Positions 26,101 through 33,927 of a stretch of DNA of 64,000 nt are shown here, piece by piece (the stretch's first letter is position 1; each line of letters begins with the position of its first letter). The notes below the pieces were generated by a model. The model made no database searches, was not told where the DNA came from, and worked only from the letters and a program-made list of their open reading frames with translations. This DNA is from Leptolyngbya sp. PCC 6406. GTDB taxonomy: Bacteria; Cyanobacteriota; Cyanobacteriia; Phormidesmidales; Phormidesmidaceae. The stretch spans positions 3,938,869 to 4,002,868 of the forward strand of contig NZ_KI913949.1 of NCBI RefSeq assembly GCF_000332095.2. The letters run 5' to 3'. The translations under genes were made by a program, and so were the position numbers.

Positions 26101-28541
26101 TTCAATCACCGATGATTCGCTGTCGATCGCAATTTTTGTTTAACTACCTCATCTGCCACTGGAAGCAGCCCCTACGGGACATTGTTCCCCGCATGGAATC
26201 CGTTTACCAACTGGGATTGGAAGCGGGGGATCTAGAATATGCCGCCTTTGCCCTCTATGCCTCGATGCACCTGCGGCTGTTCGCTGGGGAAGAGTTGCCT
26301 ACCCTCACCGCCCGCTTGACGGATATTGCCATCACGATTGAGCGATTACAACAGCAAACCGCCCGCAAATGGGTCCGGATCATGCAAGCCTTCCTCCAAT
26401 GCCTCATGGCCCTACCCACCGAGGGACAAAGCCCAGTTGCGGCCCTGGCGGTACCTGAAACCGAGGAGGGCGATCGCACCGGGATTTTTCTCGCCCATTC
26501 CTATCGGTTGATACTGCACTATTTATTCGGCCAGCCCGACCAGGCACTGGTGGAGGCAGAGGGAGCCAAACCTGTGCTGGATGCTGCCACCAGCGCGCCC
26601 GCTATTCCGGTGCATACCCTATTCGTGAGTCTGAGCCAGTTGGCATGGCTTCCCCAGGCCAAGGTGGCGCAGCAGCGCAGAGTTAAGCGTGATATCCGCA
26701 AAGCGCGGCAGCAGTTTCAGCGCTGGGCCACCCATGCCCCTGCCAATTACGAAGCCGCCCGCTGGCTATTAGAGGCGGAATATCGCCGGAGTCAGGGTAA
26801 GGTTGCCGCTGCTCTGAAACACTTTCAACAGGCCATTCAGGCGGCCCAAACCCACCGCCGCCTGAGTGAGGAGGCTATCGCCCATGAGCGCATCGGCGAA
26901 CTGTATTTACAGTTAGATCAAACCGTGGCCGCAGCGGCCCACCTCAGCCGTGCCCACTTTTGCTATCAGCTTTGGGGAGCCGTGGCCAAAGCCACCCTGC
27001 TGCGACGGCAGTATCCCCACTTGATTACGGTGGGGGAAGAAATCGGAGCGACGACGGTGCGATCGCGCATCACCACCCACCAAACCGCCACCAGTACCAG
27101 CAGCGGTCGCCTCCTAGAAGCCCTAGATTTCAGCAGTGTGATGAAGGCATCGGTGGCCATTTCCAGCGAAATTGTGCTGGATCAGTTGCTGACCCGTCTG
27201 ATGGAGATTTTGATCGAGAGTGCCGGAGCCCAGTCGGGGGTGTTGTTGCTGAACCATGACGGCCAACTGCGGGCAGATGTCTATGGCACCACCGAGACAG
27301 GAACAACCCAGGTAGTTCAGCGAGATGCTGACAGGGATGGGCATGAGGGTGAGGGTGGAGATGCGGCGACCCTGGATTGGCCTGTGGCCATCGTCAACTA
27401 TGTCATGCGAACCCAGGAAAGTCTGGTTCTAGACAATGCCACTCAGGACGAGCGGTTTTTGCAGGATGCCTATATTCAGGCGCGCCAGCCCCAGTCGGTG
27501 CTCTGTACGCCGTTGAAAAACCAGGGACGACTGAGCGGCCTCGTCTACCTAGAGAACAATTTAGCCCCCAACGCCTTTACCCCCGATCGTCTGGAGGTGC
27601 TGAATCTCTTGTCATCCCAGGCCGCGATCGCACTGGACAACGCCCGGTTATACACCAATCTGGCGGATCTCAACGCCGCCTATGCCCGCTTTGTGCCGCG
27701 CCAGTTCCTCCAACACCTGAACAAGCGCAGCATCACCGAAGTCAACCTAGGGGATCAAGTCCAGCTCGAAATGTCGGTGATGTTCTCCGATATTCGCGCT
27801 TTCACCACCTTGTCAGAAACCCTCACTCCCGAAGAAAACTTTCGCTTTATCAACGATTACCTGGCCCGAATGGAACCCGTGATCGTCGAGCATGGCGGCT
27901 TTATTGATAAATACATTGGCGATGCCATCATGGCCCTGTTTAGTGGCTCCGCCGCCGATGCCGTCCAGGGAGGCATTGCCATGCAACGCACCCTCACCGC
28001 CTATAATCTTCAGCGCCAAGAACTGGGTCATGCTCCCCTTAGGATTGGCATTGGCATCAATACGGGCTCCTTGATGTTAGGCACCGTGGGCGGCCCCAAC
28101 CGGATGGACAGTACGGTGATTAGTGACGCGGTAAATCTGGCGGCACGCCTGGAAACCCTGACCAAAACCTATGGCGTGTCGTTGTTGATTAGCTACCACA
28201 CCTACGATCAGATCCGCTATCCCCAGAAATACTGCATCCGCAAAATTGGCCTCGTTACCGTCCAGGGCAAAACCCAAGCGGTCACGGTGTATGAGGTCTT
28301 CGACGGCGATCCGGAACCGCTCCGCCAAGGCAAGCTTCAGACCTTGGCAGATTTCCACCGGGGGGTAGATCACTACGACCTGGGGCAACTTGAGGCTGCC
28401 GCTACCGACTTCAAACAATGTGCCGCCATCCTGCCCGAGGATCCGGTGGTGCAGTATTACCTCCTGCAATGTCATCAGGCCCAGGGTCACCTTCACAACT
28501 TGGAAGGTTACGGAGAACCGAGCCCGTTGACCGCTGGCTGA
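23115..28541 (+). CDS. Ser/Thr kinase - AAA ATPase - GAF - class III adenylate/guanylate cyclase
   Basis: An 1808-residue signalling protein. The kinase domain (about 5-270) has FKTLR, catalytic HKDINPSN, metal-binding DFGIAS and EGTLAYLSPEQTGRMNR. The AAA/NTPase domain (about 300-560) has GYSGIGKST and VMFLDDLQWAD. A long helical, TPR-like middle follows (about 760-1300). A GAF domain is near 1320-1500 and a class III cyclase near 1550-1720, with MFSDIRAFT, YIGDAIMALF and ISDAVNLAARLE supplying metal, base and transition-state residues. The C-terminal helical tail may bind partners. Relatives often end in a histidine kinase instead. The protein is probably cytoplasmic; signal and partners are unknown. 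Confidence 0.9.
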   Translation: MLTISGYEVFTLLHEGKVSQIYRGRRTSDGQAVVFKTLRGAIPDPAYLARYQQEYAITQSLSAIAGVIDVYALKRVTHRPVIVLEDYGAQTLGEYLAKGPLELEPFLEIAIAITQILGEVHSARIIHKDINPSNILVHPLTGVVKLIDFGIASQLSRETPTISGTGSFEGTLAYLSPEQTGRMNRALDYRSDFYSLGATFFQMLTGQLPFQFEDPLELIHAHIARTPPNLQSLRPEIPAPLAAIVHKLLAKTAEERYQSARGLVADLQRCRQKGAPSLDREAVGGEALEGESFILGTQDVSDRFQIPQRLYGREAEVAQILAAFARVSPPPTEAHFPVGKRELVLVSGYSGIGKSTLVREVYQPITGRRGYLIGGKFDPLQRNIPYLALINAFADLVGQLLTESDAQLEHWRSQLHQALGANLQVMAVLVPQLTLIVGDQPAPTAVSGTEAQNRFNLAIQTFIRVFAQPQHPLVMFLDDLQWADAASLALMQRLLTEPEAESLLLIGAYRDNEVDPTHPLQLTLDRIHAEGGLCSTVHLQPLDLGSITQLVADTLLCSPGEAAPLAELLQAKTGGNPFFMAEFLKTLYRDGLITFDPQQGRWQWELTAIQQRNVTDNLVELMAARLQQLPPASQRVLQYAACMGNPFDLQSLAGVLAQTLEETAAQLWPTLEAELVLPLGDTYRLTSVAALSDRPLEYRFAHDRIQQAAYSLLPEGDRAAVHHWVGHHLLTMASQEQHTTRLFPIVNQLNLGLSQVRTEEDRLILAGLNLRAGQQAKAAAAYDTALNYLRLGLDLVGEEGWQEQPNLMADLYQETAEVACLCGEYDFMTRLTATALAQVHTLERRTQLHVIQLQATILQNQPRLAVEQALGLLRPLGVKFPRRLRLLYTILGLMRTRLRLSRWSEDDLRSQPVITDPHQQAVMALLGKIGTPAYVATPDLSPLITFKILKLSLRYGYTVPTAIGFASYGLVMAGIMGDIEAGYRYGQIGLAVADRFQSPMIRCRSQFLFNYLICHWKQPLRDIVPRMESVYQLGLEAGDLEYAAFALYASMHLRLFAGEELPTLTARLTDIAITIERLQQQTARKWVRIMQAFLQCLMALPTEGQSPVAALAVPETEEGDRTGIFLAHSYRLILHYLFGQPDQALVEAEGAKPVLDAATSAPAIPVHTLFVSLSQLAWLPQAKVAQQRRVKRDIRKARQQFQRWATHAPANYEAARWLLEAEYRRSQGKVAAALKHFQQAIQAAQTHRRLSEEAIAHERIGELYLQLDQTVAAAAHLSRAHFCYQLWGAVAKATLLRRQYPHLITVGEEIGATTVRSRITTHQTATSTSSGRLLEALDFSSVMKASVAISSEIVLDQLLTRLMEILIESAGAQSGVLLLNHDGQLRADVYGTTETGTTQVVQRDADRDGHEGEGGDAATLDWPVAIVNYVMRTQESLVLDNATQDERFLQDAYIQARQPQSVLCTPLKNQGRLSGLVYLENNLAPNAFTPDRLEVLNLLSSQAAIALDNARLYTNLADLNAAYARFVPRQFLQHLNKRSITEVNLGDQVQLEMSVMFSDIRAFTTLSETLTPEENFRFINDYLARMEPVIVEHGGFIDKYIGDAIMALFSGSAADAVQGGIAMQRTLTAYNLQRQELGHAPLRIGIGINTGSLMLGTVGGPNRMDSTVISDAVNLAARLETLTKTYGVSLLISYHTYDQIRYPQKYCIRKIGLVTVQGKTQAVTVYEVFDGDPEPLRQGKLQTLADFHRGVDHYDLGQLEAAATDFKQCAAILPEDPVVQYYLLQCHQAQGHLHNLEGYGEPSPLTAG

Positions 28542-28559
28542 GCGGAGTCGTAAGTCTTT

Positions 28560-28600
28560 AAGGAATTATCCAGAATTGTGGGATCTTAGGCGCGATCGCA
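28560..28600. repeat. left 41-bp direct repeat flanking the RM island
   Basis: AAGGAATTATCCAGAATTG... ending GGCGCGATCGCA. It matches 43089-43129 over 41 bases with 2 substitutions, same orientation. It lies between the kinase-cyclase gene and hsdM. Confidence 0.85.
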
Positions 28601-28671
28601 CAGTTGTAGATGCTCCCCAGAGCCCATCGGACGTACCCTGAGGACACCTGCTCTTTTGATCACGAGTTGAT

Positions 28672-30411
28672 ATGCCCAAAACGGAGAAAGCTAAAGCCCA
28701 AGACAACGACTCGCTAGAACAAAAGCTCTGGAAAGCGGCGGATAAGCTGCGGAAGAACATTGATGCCGCTGAGTACAAGCACATCGTTCTGGGGTTGATT
28801 TTCCTCAAGTACATCTCCGATGCCTTTGGGCAGTTGTACGAAAAGCTGATGACCGGGGCAGGGGACTACGAAGGGGCCGACCCGGAAGATCCCGATGAGT
28901 ACAAAGCTGAGAACGTCTTCTTTGTGCCCGAGGTGGCCCGGTGGTCTACGCTTCAGGCCCAGGCCAAACAGCCCACCATTGGGCAGAAGGTTGATGAGGC
29001 GATGGAGGCGATCGAGCAGGCCAACCCTAAGGCGCTGAAGGGGATTTTGCCGAAGGTCTACGGTCAGCAGAAGCTCGACCCCACTTCTCTGGGGGGACTG
29101 ATCGACATGATCGGCAGTGTCAATCTGGCCAAGACCGCCGCAGTGCCTAACGAGCAACTAGAGCTGGAGACAACGCCCATCGAGCCCAGGGCAGACCCCC
29201 GTCAGGCCGACCTATTGGGGCAGGTGTATGAATACTTCCTAGGAGAGTTTGCCCTAGCAGAAGGGAAGAAAGGGGGCCAGTTCTACACGCCAGAAGCAGT
29301 CGTGCGGGTGCTGGTGGAAATGCTAGAGCCCTATAAAGGGCGGGTGTTTGACCCCTGCTGTGGGTCGGGGGGCATGTTCGTCCAGAGTGAGAAGTTTGTC
29401 AGCTACCACCAGGGGCGGATCGATGACATCTCTATCTATGGCCAGGAGAGCAACGAGACGACCTATAAGCTGTGCCGGATGAACCTGGCGATTCGGGGCA
29501 TTGATGGCTCAAATATCAAGTGGAACCCGGAGGGGTCGTTCCTCAACGATGCCCACAAGGACTTGAAAGCGGACTTTGTGATCGCCAATCCGCCCTTTAA
29601 TGACAGCGACTGGGGCGGTGATTTGTTGCGGCAGGATGGGCGCTGGCAGTATGGAACGCCGCCCGTGGGTAATGCCAACTTTGCCTGGGTGCAGCACTTC
29701 CTTTTCCACCTAGCCCCAACCGGGGCGGCGGGGTTTGTGTTGTCCAATGGATCGCTGTCGTCGAACTCTAGCGGCGAGGGGGAGATTCGCAAGGCCCTAG
29801 TGGAGGCGGACTTGGTGGACTGCATCGTGATGCTGCCGACCCAGTTGTTCTACAACACCGGGATTCCCGCCTGTCTGTGGTTTCTCAGTCGGTATAAGAA
29901 CGGCAACAAGAACCGCGATCGCAAGGGCGAGGTGCTATTCATTGATGCCTCTGAGCTGGGCTACATGGTGAATCGCCGCAACCGGGCTTTTTCGGAGGAA
30001 GACATTCAGCAGATTGCAGGCACGTACCACGCCTGGAAGCGGAAGCCCTCCCCCGCCCCTAACCCCGCCCAGGGTCCCTCCCCTAACCCCTCCCAAGGGG
30101 AGGGGGATCGGAGTCCGGAAGCCTCTCGCCCTCTGGGAGAGAGGTTTGGAGAGAGGGCCTATCAGGACATCAAGGGGTTCTGCAAGTCGGCCACCCTAGC
30201 GGAGATCCAGAAGCACAACTTCGTGCTGACCCCAGGGCGCTATGTGGGCATCCCCGATGAAGAGGATGACGGGGTGCCCTTTGAGGACAAGATGGCAGCG
30301 CTGACGGCAGAGTTGGCGACGCAGATGCAGGAAGCGACAGTGCTGGACAAGGAGATTAAGATCCAGTTAGCCAAGGTGGGCTTTGATTTGGAGAGGAAAG
30401 GCCATGAGTGA
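28672..30411 (+). CDS. hsdM: type I restriction-modification DNA methyltransferase subunit
   Basis: A 579-residue N6-adenine methyltransferase subunit. The N-terminal helical domain ([36 protein letters not shown]) precedes the SAM-binding [14 protein letters not shown] (about 226-239) and catalytic [12 protein letters not shown] (about 305-316). Residues about 459-496 are an in-frame insertion encoded by a dispersed repeat ([12 protein letters not shown]...). The C-terminal helix ([18 protein letters not shown]) is the sequence repeated downstream. It would form the M2S methyltransferase with HsdS, and the restriction complex with HsdR. The stop overlaps the next gene's ATG region. Confidence 0.95.
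   Translation: MPKTEKAKAQDNDSLEQKLWKAADKLRKNIDAAEYKHIVLGLIFLKYISDAFGQLYEKLMTGAGDYEGADPEDPDEYKAENVFFVPEVARWSTLQAQAKQPTIGQKVDEAMEAIEQANPKALKGILPKVYGQQKLDPTSLGGLIDMIGSVNLAKTAAVPNEQLELETTPIEPRADPRQADLLGQVYEYFLGEFALAEGKKGGQFYTPEAVVRVLVEMLEPYKGRVFDPCCGSGGMFVQSEKFVSYHQGRIDDISIYGQESNETTYKLCRMNLAIRGIDGSNIKWNPEGSFLNDAHKDLKADFVIANPPFNDSDWGGDLLRQDGRWQYGTPPVGNANFAWVQHFLFHLAPTGAAGFVLSNGSLSSNSSGEGEIRKALVEADLVDCIVMLPTQLFYNTGIPACLWFLSRYKNGNKNRDRKGEVLFIDASELGYMVNRRNRAFSEEDIQQIAGTYHAWKRKPSPAPNPAQGPSPNPSQGEGDRSPEASRPLGERFGERAYQDIKGFCKSATLAEIQKHNFVLTPGRYVGIPDEEDDGVPFEDKMAALTAELATQMQEATVLDKEIKIQLAKVGFDLERKGHE
30047..30158. repeat. palindromic repeat inserted in frame in hsdM
   Basis: CCCTCCCCTAACCCCTCCCAAGGGGAGGGGGATCGGAGTCCGGAAGCC... 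followed by CTGGGAGAGAGGTTTGGAGAGAGGG. It encodes about 37 extra residues between HAWK and [12 protein letters not shown]. Related copies are in hsdR and at 17757 and 22909. Confidence 0.8.
30325..30411 (+). repeat. hsdM tail repeat, parental copy T0
   Basis: The last 87 bases of hsdM, coding [28 protein letters not shown]. Diverged coding copies T1-T6 occur at 32915, 33684, 35392, 35559, 36025 and 36487. Confidence 0.85.
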
Positions 30412-30679
30412 GACGCAGCTAAAACAGCGCATTATTCAAAAGTTGGAGAGCATGGGGCAAGACACCCTGGCCTTTTTAGACCGCTTTATTGACAGTTTGA
30501 CTATCTACCGACAATCACAACAGACAACGATGTCTGAAAGCTCTGCCAATGAAATACAACAGCAAGCGTTCATAAGAAGTCTCAGGGGTAAGTATGCTCA
30601 TCTTGCTATCAGCAGTGATGAGTTTGCCCGCAGAAAGCAGGAAGAAATTGATTGGGAGGATCGCAATTGGAAAAAGTGA
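30404..30679 (+). CDS. VapB-like antitoxin
   Basis: A 91-residue protein whose ATG (30404) lies inside the end of hsdM (stop 30409-30411), so it is translationally coupled. The C-terminal segment [30 protein letters not shown] is typical of cyanobacterial antitoxins encoded directly before PIN toxins. The PIN gene that follows starts within its last codons, but is deleted internally. In-frame sequence before 30404 belongs to hsdM. Confidence 0.7.
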   Translation: MSETQLKQRIIQKLESMGQDTLAFLDRFIDSLTIYRQSQQTTMSESSANEIQQQAFIRSLRGKYAHLAISSDEFARRKQEEIDWEDRNWKK

Positions 30680-30870
30680 TTCTCGATGCTTGCGCGGTGA
30701 TTGCGTTTTTCAGAGATGAAGAGGGCGCAGCCGTCGCCCGAATTTCCCTGGCAGATTGCTTTGCCTTGACGCTAGCACATCGAGAAAGTGGGATTTTAGT
30801 GACTTCTGATCGCAAGGAGTTTGAACCGATCGCTCATTTCAATATTTGCCCGATTGAGTTTATTCGTTAG
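30667..30870 (+). pseudogene. vapC: VapC (PIN toxin) with internal in-frame deletion
   Basis: A TTG start overlaps the antitoxin stop. The frame begins like a PIN domain ([19 protein letters not shown]) and ends like one (RISLADCFALTLAHRESGILVTSDRKEFEPI). The middle is missing: 67 residues remain of the usual 120-135. The central acidic residue of the active site is lost, so it should be inactive. The frame is preserved. Confidence 0.75.
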
Positions 30871-30896
30871 AACGTGGATAAGAGAACTGTGACCCT

Positions 30897-31313
30897 ATGA
30901 ATATCGAGCAGTTTGTTGCAGATAATTTGCCGAGGTTGTCGCCGGATAGTCAGCGGGAAATTCTCCATCTCGTGATGGACTGCTGTAGGCGGGAACTGCC
31001 TAGAAAAACGCAACCTGGATTAGGCATCGAAGCGCTATTGGCGGACAAACGAGCTGATATTTTAGCGATCGCGGCCCAACATGGAGCCTACAATGTTCGG
31101 GTTTTTGGTTCTGTGGCAAGGGGCGAGGCAGACCAATACAGTGATATTGATTTTTTGATTGACTATGAGGCGGGTAAAACCAGCCCCTGGTTTCCCGTTG
31201 GCCTCATTCAAGATTTAGCGAAACTGTTGGAACGAAAAGTGGATGTAGTAACAGAGGGCGGCTTGAAGGATGGAATGCGCGATCGCGTTCTCAAGGAGGC
31301 GAGGGTCTTATGA
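30897..31313 (+). CDS. MNT-type nucleotidyltransferase (MntA-like antitoxin) with N-terminal extension
   Basis: 138 residues. The C-terminal ~95 residues form a minimal nucleotidyltransferase: RVFGSVARGEADQYSDIDFLIDYE carries the G-S-x10-D-x-D active-site motif. The ending DGMRDRVLKEARVL is typical. MntA proteins neutralise HepT-type RNases by AMPylation. The first ~42 residues (MNIEQFVADNLPRLSPDSQREILHLVMD...) are not part of this fold and resemble a small antitoxin, so the gene may be a fusion. No HepT follows; another nucleotidyltransferase overlaps its stop. Confidence 0.8.
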   Translation: MNIEQFVADNLPRLSPDSQREILHLVMDCCRRELPRKTQPGLGIEALLADKRADILAIAAQHGAYNVRVFGSVARGEADQYSDIDFLIDYEAGKTSPWFPVGLIQDLAKLLERKVDVVTEGGLKDGMRDRVLKEARVL

Positions 31314-31654
31314 ATCCAATTGAAAAGATTCGAGAAATAGAACCAATTGATCAACAGGCGATGTCAGAATTTCGATCGCGGCTAGAGACCATTATCCCCA
31401 TTTTGGATTTACGGGTGTTTGGCTCTAGAGCCCGTGGAGATGCTAGAGAAGACTCTGACCTTGATGTGTTCATTCAGGTCGAAACGCTCGATCGCACCCT
31501 CCGCGAACAAATTCACAACCTTGCCTGGGAAATTGGCTTTGAGTACGATCGTGTGATTTCAACTTTTGTGGTGACCGAAGATCAGCTTCGAGAAGGTGCG
31601 GTGGGAGCCAGCCCTCTACTCACAAAGGTACTAGAAGAAGGCATTACGGTATGA
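31310..31654 (+). CDS. MNT-type nucleotidyltransferase domain protein
   Basis: A 114-residue nucleotidyltransferase with RVFGSRARGDAREDSDLDVFIQVE carrying the G-S-x10-D-x-D motif. It differs from its neighbour in the C-terminal half (LREQIHNLAWEIGFEYDRVISTFVVTEDQL), so it belongs to another subgroup. ATGA overlap with the upstream gene. The HEPN partner expected downstream is absent; only a 14-codon frame (31651-31698) with no recognisable similarity follows. Confidence 0.8.
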   Translation: MNPIEKIREIEPIDQQAMSEFRSRLETIIPILDLRVFGSRARGDAREDSDLDVFIQVETLDRTLREQIHNLAWEIGFEYDRVISTFVVTEDQLREGAVGASPLLTKVLEEGITV

Positions 31655-31708
31655 GCGATCGCACATCCATCAGTTTGAGCAATTTATATTATCAGTGAGG
31701 TAAAAGAG

Positions 31709-31963
31709 ATGGAAGTCACGTTAAGTCCTCAGATCAGCAAATTGGTTGAGCAGCAAATCGCTTCAGGTCAATACGACAGTATTGATGAACTTTTTGAGGT
31801 GGCGCTGAGTTTGCTGGCAAAACGCGACCAGTACGATCAATGGGTTCGGGAAGTTGGCGAGAAAATTGATGTGGCGATCCAGCAATTAGAGCAGGTTGAA
31901 GGAATTGATGGAGAGACAGCGATATTACAGTTTCGGCAACGCTTAGCTCAAAGACAGGGTTAG
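31709..31963 (+). CDS. ParD-like antitoxin, orphan
   Basis: 84 residues. MEVTLSPQISKLVEQQIASGQYDSIDELFEVALSLLAKRD matches the ribbon-helix-helix ParD/CopG antitoxin pattern (a beta strand, then sxxEvixxAL-like helix). A toxin of the ParE type would be expected next, but the following gene is another antitoxin-like ORF three bases later. The orphan antitoxin may remain from a lost pair. Confidence 0.75.
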   Translation: MEVTLSPQISKLVEQQIASGQYDSIDELFEVALSLLAKRDQYDQWVREVGEKIDVAIQQLEQVEGIDGETAILQFRQRLAQRQG

Positions 31964-31966
31964 ACA

Positions 31967-32191
31967 ATGGAAAGTATCACAGTCAAAGCCCATATAGGCC
32001 AGGATGGAGTGTTGTCTTTGCAGCTACCTGTCCAGAACCAGGACATCGAAGCAATGGTGATTTACCAGCCTATTCAGAAAAGAAGCCATCAAGACTCTAA
32101 ACGGCGATTTCAGGCCATGCTGGAGCAGCATCAAGACCAGATATTTAGCAACAGTACAGAACTATTGCGTGAGGATCGGCTGCGTGGCTAA
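31967..32191 (+). CDS. antitoxin-like protein, orphan
   Basis: A 74-residue protein beginning MESITVKAHIGQDGVLSLQLPVQNQDIEAMVIYQPI, a pattern common in cyanobacterial small antitoxins that precede PIN toxins. The next 47 bases to the following gene contain no recognisable toxin. The call rests on sequence style and context, and on no catalytic motif. Confidence 0.6.
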   Translation: MESITVKAHIGQDGVLSLQLPVQNQDIEAMVIYQPIQKRSHQDSKRRFQAMLEQHQDQIFSNSTELLREDRLRG

Positions 32192-32238
32192 GTGGGTCAT
32201 ATACGTATTTGCTGTCGATTTGATAGGAGGGTGGAACC

Positions 32239-32490
32239 ATGACGTTACAAGAAATTCTTCATGCGGTGGATGAGTTGTCGGTAGATGAGCAAACGTTCCT
32301 GTTGAGTGCGCTCCAGCTTAAATTGTCAGAAACCACTCAGCAAGACCAGATTGACGAAAATCGGGGTGAAGATTTCTGGCAAGGGATTCTACATTTCAGG
32401 GCAGCTATTGAGAGAGAAGGCATTGAGTTTACTGACGAGGACTTTTCTAATCTCAGAGATCGCAGTCCAGGTAGGGAAATCGAGCTGTGA
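32239..32490 (+). CDS. VapB-type antitoxin
   Basis: An 83-residue acidic protein (MTLQEILHAVDELSVDEQTFLLSALQLKL...). Its stop overlaps the GTG start of the PIN toxin (GTGA), the usual arrangement for a type II pair. GGAGG lies about 9 bases upstream of the ATG. It would bind and neutralise the following VapC and autorepress the promoter. Confidence 0.72.
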   Translation: MTLQEILHAVDELSVDEQTFLLSALQLKLSETTQQDQIDENRGEDFWQGILHFRAAIEREGIEFTDEDFSNLRDRSPGREIEL

Positions 32491-32912
32491 CGATTCAATT
32501 TTTGCTGGACTCTAACATTCTTTCTGAGCCGAGCCGTCCCGTGCCGAACGAGAACGTTTTGAGCAAGCTAACGCAACATAAGGCTGAGGTAGGGGTAGCA
32601 AGCGTAGTGGTTCATGAAATCCTTTACGGCTGTTGGCGTTTGCCGTCCTCTAAACGGCGGGACTATCTCTGGAACTATATTCAAGAGTCAGTATTGATTT
32701 TGCCTGTTTTTGACTATGACCTCAACGCTGCCCGCTGGCACGCGGAAGAACGGGCAAGACTTTCTAAAATTGGCAAAACACCTGCGTTTGTGGATGGTCA
32801 AATTGCCAGCATTGCTATTTGCAACGGGTTGAGGCTAGTGACTCGTAATAGGTCAGATTTTCAGGACTTTGAGGGCCTGACCATTGCAAACTGGTTTGAA
32901 GAGGAGAGTTGA
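32487..32912 (+). CDS. vapC: VapC toxin, PIN domain RNase (intact)
   Basis: A 141-residue full-length PIN protein. The acidic active-site residues are all present: Asp in FLLDSNILSEPSRP, Glu in VVHEILYG, Asp in PAFVDGQIASIA and the N/D pair in TRNRSDF. VapC toxins cut tRNA or rRNA. The GTG start overlaps the antitoxin stop. The stop is two bases before tail repeat T1. Confidence 0.85.
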   Translation: MTIQFLLDSNILSEPSRPVPNENVLSKLTQHKAEVGVASVVVHEILYGCWRLPSSKRRDYLWNYIQESVLILPVFDYDLNAARWHAEERARLSKIGKTPAFVDGQIASIAICNGLRLVTRNRSDFQDFEGLTIANWFEEES

Positions 32913-32914
32913 TC

Positions 32915-33004
32915 ATGGCAAAGTTAGCGGCGCAGAGGTCGGAGGCGGAGGTGCTGGATAAGGAGATTAAGGTGCAGTTGGTGAAGGTGGAGTTTGAGGG
33001 ATGA
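32915..33004 (+). CDS. hsdM tail-repeat mini-ORF T1
   Basis: A 29-residue frame, MAKLAAQRSEAEVLDKEIKVQLVKVEFEG, matching the C-terminal helix of HsdM. It begins two bases after the vapC stop, and its TGA overlaps the ATG of the papain-fold toxin (ATGA). It could be a relic of duplication, a coupling leader, or a small helix mimicking HsdM. No other domain is present. Confidence 0.6.
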   Translation: MAKLAAQRSEAEVLDKEIKVQLVKVEFEG

Positions 33005-33345
33005 CTCAGGATGAGGTGTTTGAGAAAATTGGTAAGATCATCTCAAGCTATACCGTTTTCCAGTGTGTTGAGTGTGCTGAGACGATCAAGGCTTGGCTGA
33101 AGGCAAACGGCATCAGTGGTGTTCATTTGCAAATTGTAGCGGTGGGTCGTCTGAAGGTCATTGTGAGTCGTCGCTGGCAAAATGGGCAGGAATCTATTGC
33201 TCAGGCCGGAATTCATCAAGGAGTTGAAACCTATGATCAGGTTTTCGACAATCTTTCGTTGGGCGGCTTAGAGAGAACTGACTGGATTGCTGATTTTGAT
33301 TGTGCCAGCGGGGAATTTGAGGTTGTCGAACTGGAAGTCTTCTAA
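33001..33345 (+). CDS. papain-fold toxin domain protein (Tox-PL-2-like)
   Basis: A 114-residue protein. TVFQCVECAETIKAWLKANGISGVHLQIV holds the likely catalytic cysteine near the N-terminus. HQGVETYDQVFDNLSLGGL provides a candidate His, and the Asp residues around WIADFDC may complete a papain-like triad. This matches the small papain-fold toxin family found in cyanobacteria. Here it has no delivery domain, so it behaves like an intracellular toxin gene paired with the next ORF. It is coupled to tail repeat T1. Confidence 0.7.
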   Translation: MTQDEVFEKIGKIISSYTVFQCVECAETIKAWLKANGISGVHLQIVAVGRLKVIVSRRWQNGQESIAQAGIHQGVETYDQVFDNLSLGGLERTDWIADFDCASGEFEVVELEVF

Positions 33346-33374
33346 AGTTTCAGTCCCTATAACGGAGCTTAAAA

Positions 33375-33740
33375 ATGGCTAATTTGTATAATTTACTTCA
33401 AAAAATCCATCAAAAACCGGGGGTTTATATTGGCTCGCCATCAGTCAGCAGCCTCTATCTGTTTTTGTGTGGCTATGGGTTCTCGCGGCAGGAGCAAGGG
33501 CTGGAACTGACGGCAGAGGAACAAGAGTTTGAGCAGTTTCAAACTTGGGTGCAGCAACGGTTTAAGATCACGACTTCGGTGTCTTGGGCGAAAATCATTT
33601 TGCTACATTCGGCAGATGAACGAGCGGGGTTTGAGCTGTTTTTCAAGTTGCTAGCCGAATTTGTCAACGAGCAACGCCCCCAGCAGGAGATTAAGGTGCA
33701 GTTAGCGAAGGTAGGCTTTGACCTAGAGGGGGTGACCTGA
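33375..33740 (+). CDS. probable immunity protein fused to hsdM tail repeat T2
   Basis: 121 residues. The first ~100 (MANLYNLLQKIHQKPGVYIGSPSVSSLYLFLCGYGFSRQEQG... to LAEFVNEQRPQ) look like a compact immunity or antitoxin-like protein, and the gene directly follows the papain-fold toxin. The last 19 residues ([18 protein letters not shown]) are not part of that fold. They are a precise in-frame copy of the HsdM C-terminus (33684-33740). The assignment as immunity protein is inferred from position. Confidence 0.65.
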   Translation: MANLYNLLQKIHQKPGVYIGSPSVSSLYLFLCGYGFSRQEQGLELTAEEQEFEQFQTWVQQRFKITTSVSWAKIILLHSADERAGFELFFKLLAEFVNEQRPQQEIKVQLAKVGFDLEGVT

Positions 33741-33927
33741 TAGAGAAGCAACAGGTTCTCGATAAACTGAGCGCTCACAAGGATCGCCTTGATGAATTCG
33801 CAGTCAAAGCCCTGTTCCTGTTTGGCTCTGTCGCACGGGATGAGGCTACCTCGGACAGTGATGTGGATTTTTGGGTGGAGTTCACCCGCCCGGTGGGATT
33901 ATTCACCTTACTGGGGCTAAAGGCTTA

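Noticed and set aside
28584..28600. HIP1 (GCGATCGC) alone as the explanation for the flanking repeats
   Set aside because: HIP1 is frequent across the window, but the match extends about 30 bases beyond it, so the 41-bp similarity is more than a HIP1 coincidence.
31651..31698. 14-codon frame after the second nucleotidyltransferase, a possible HEPN stub
   Set aside because: Starts at a good overlap, but its sequence (MSDRTSISLSNLYYQ) has no similarity I can support.
32171..32240. Short frame after the orphan antitoxin (GTG GCT AAG TGG...) as a toxin remnant
   Set aside because: No PIN, ParE or other toxin motif can be seen in it.
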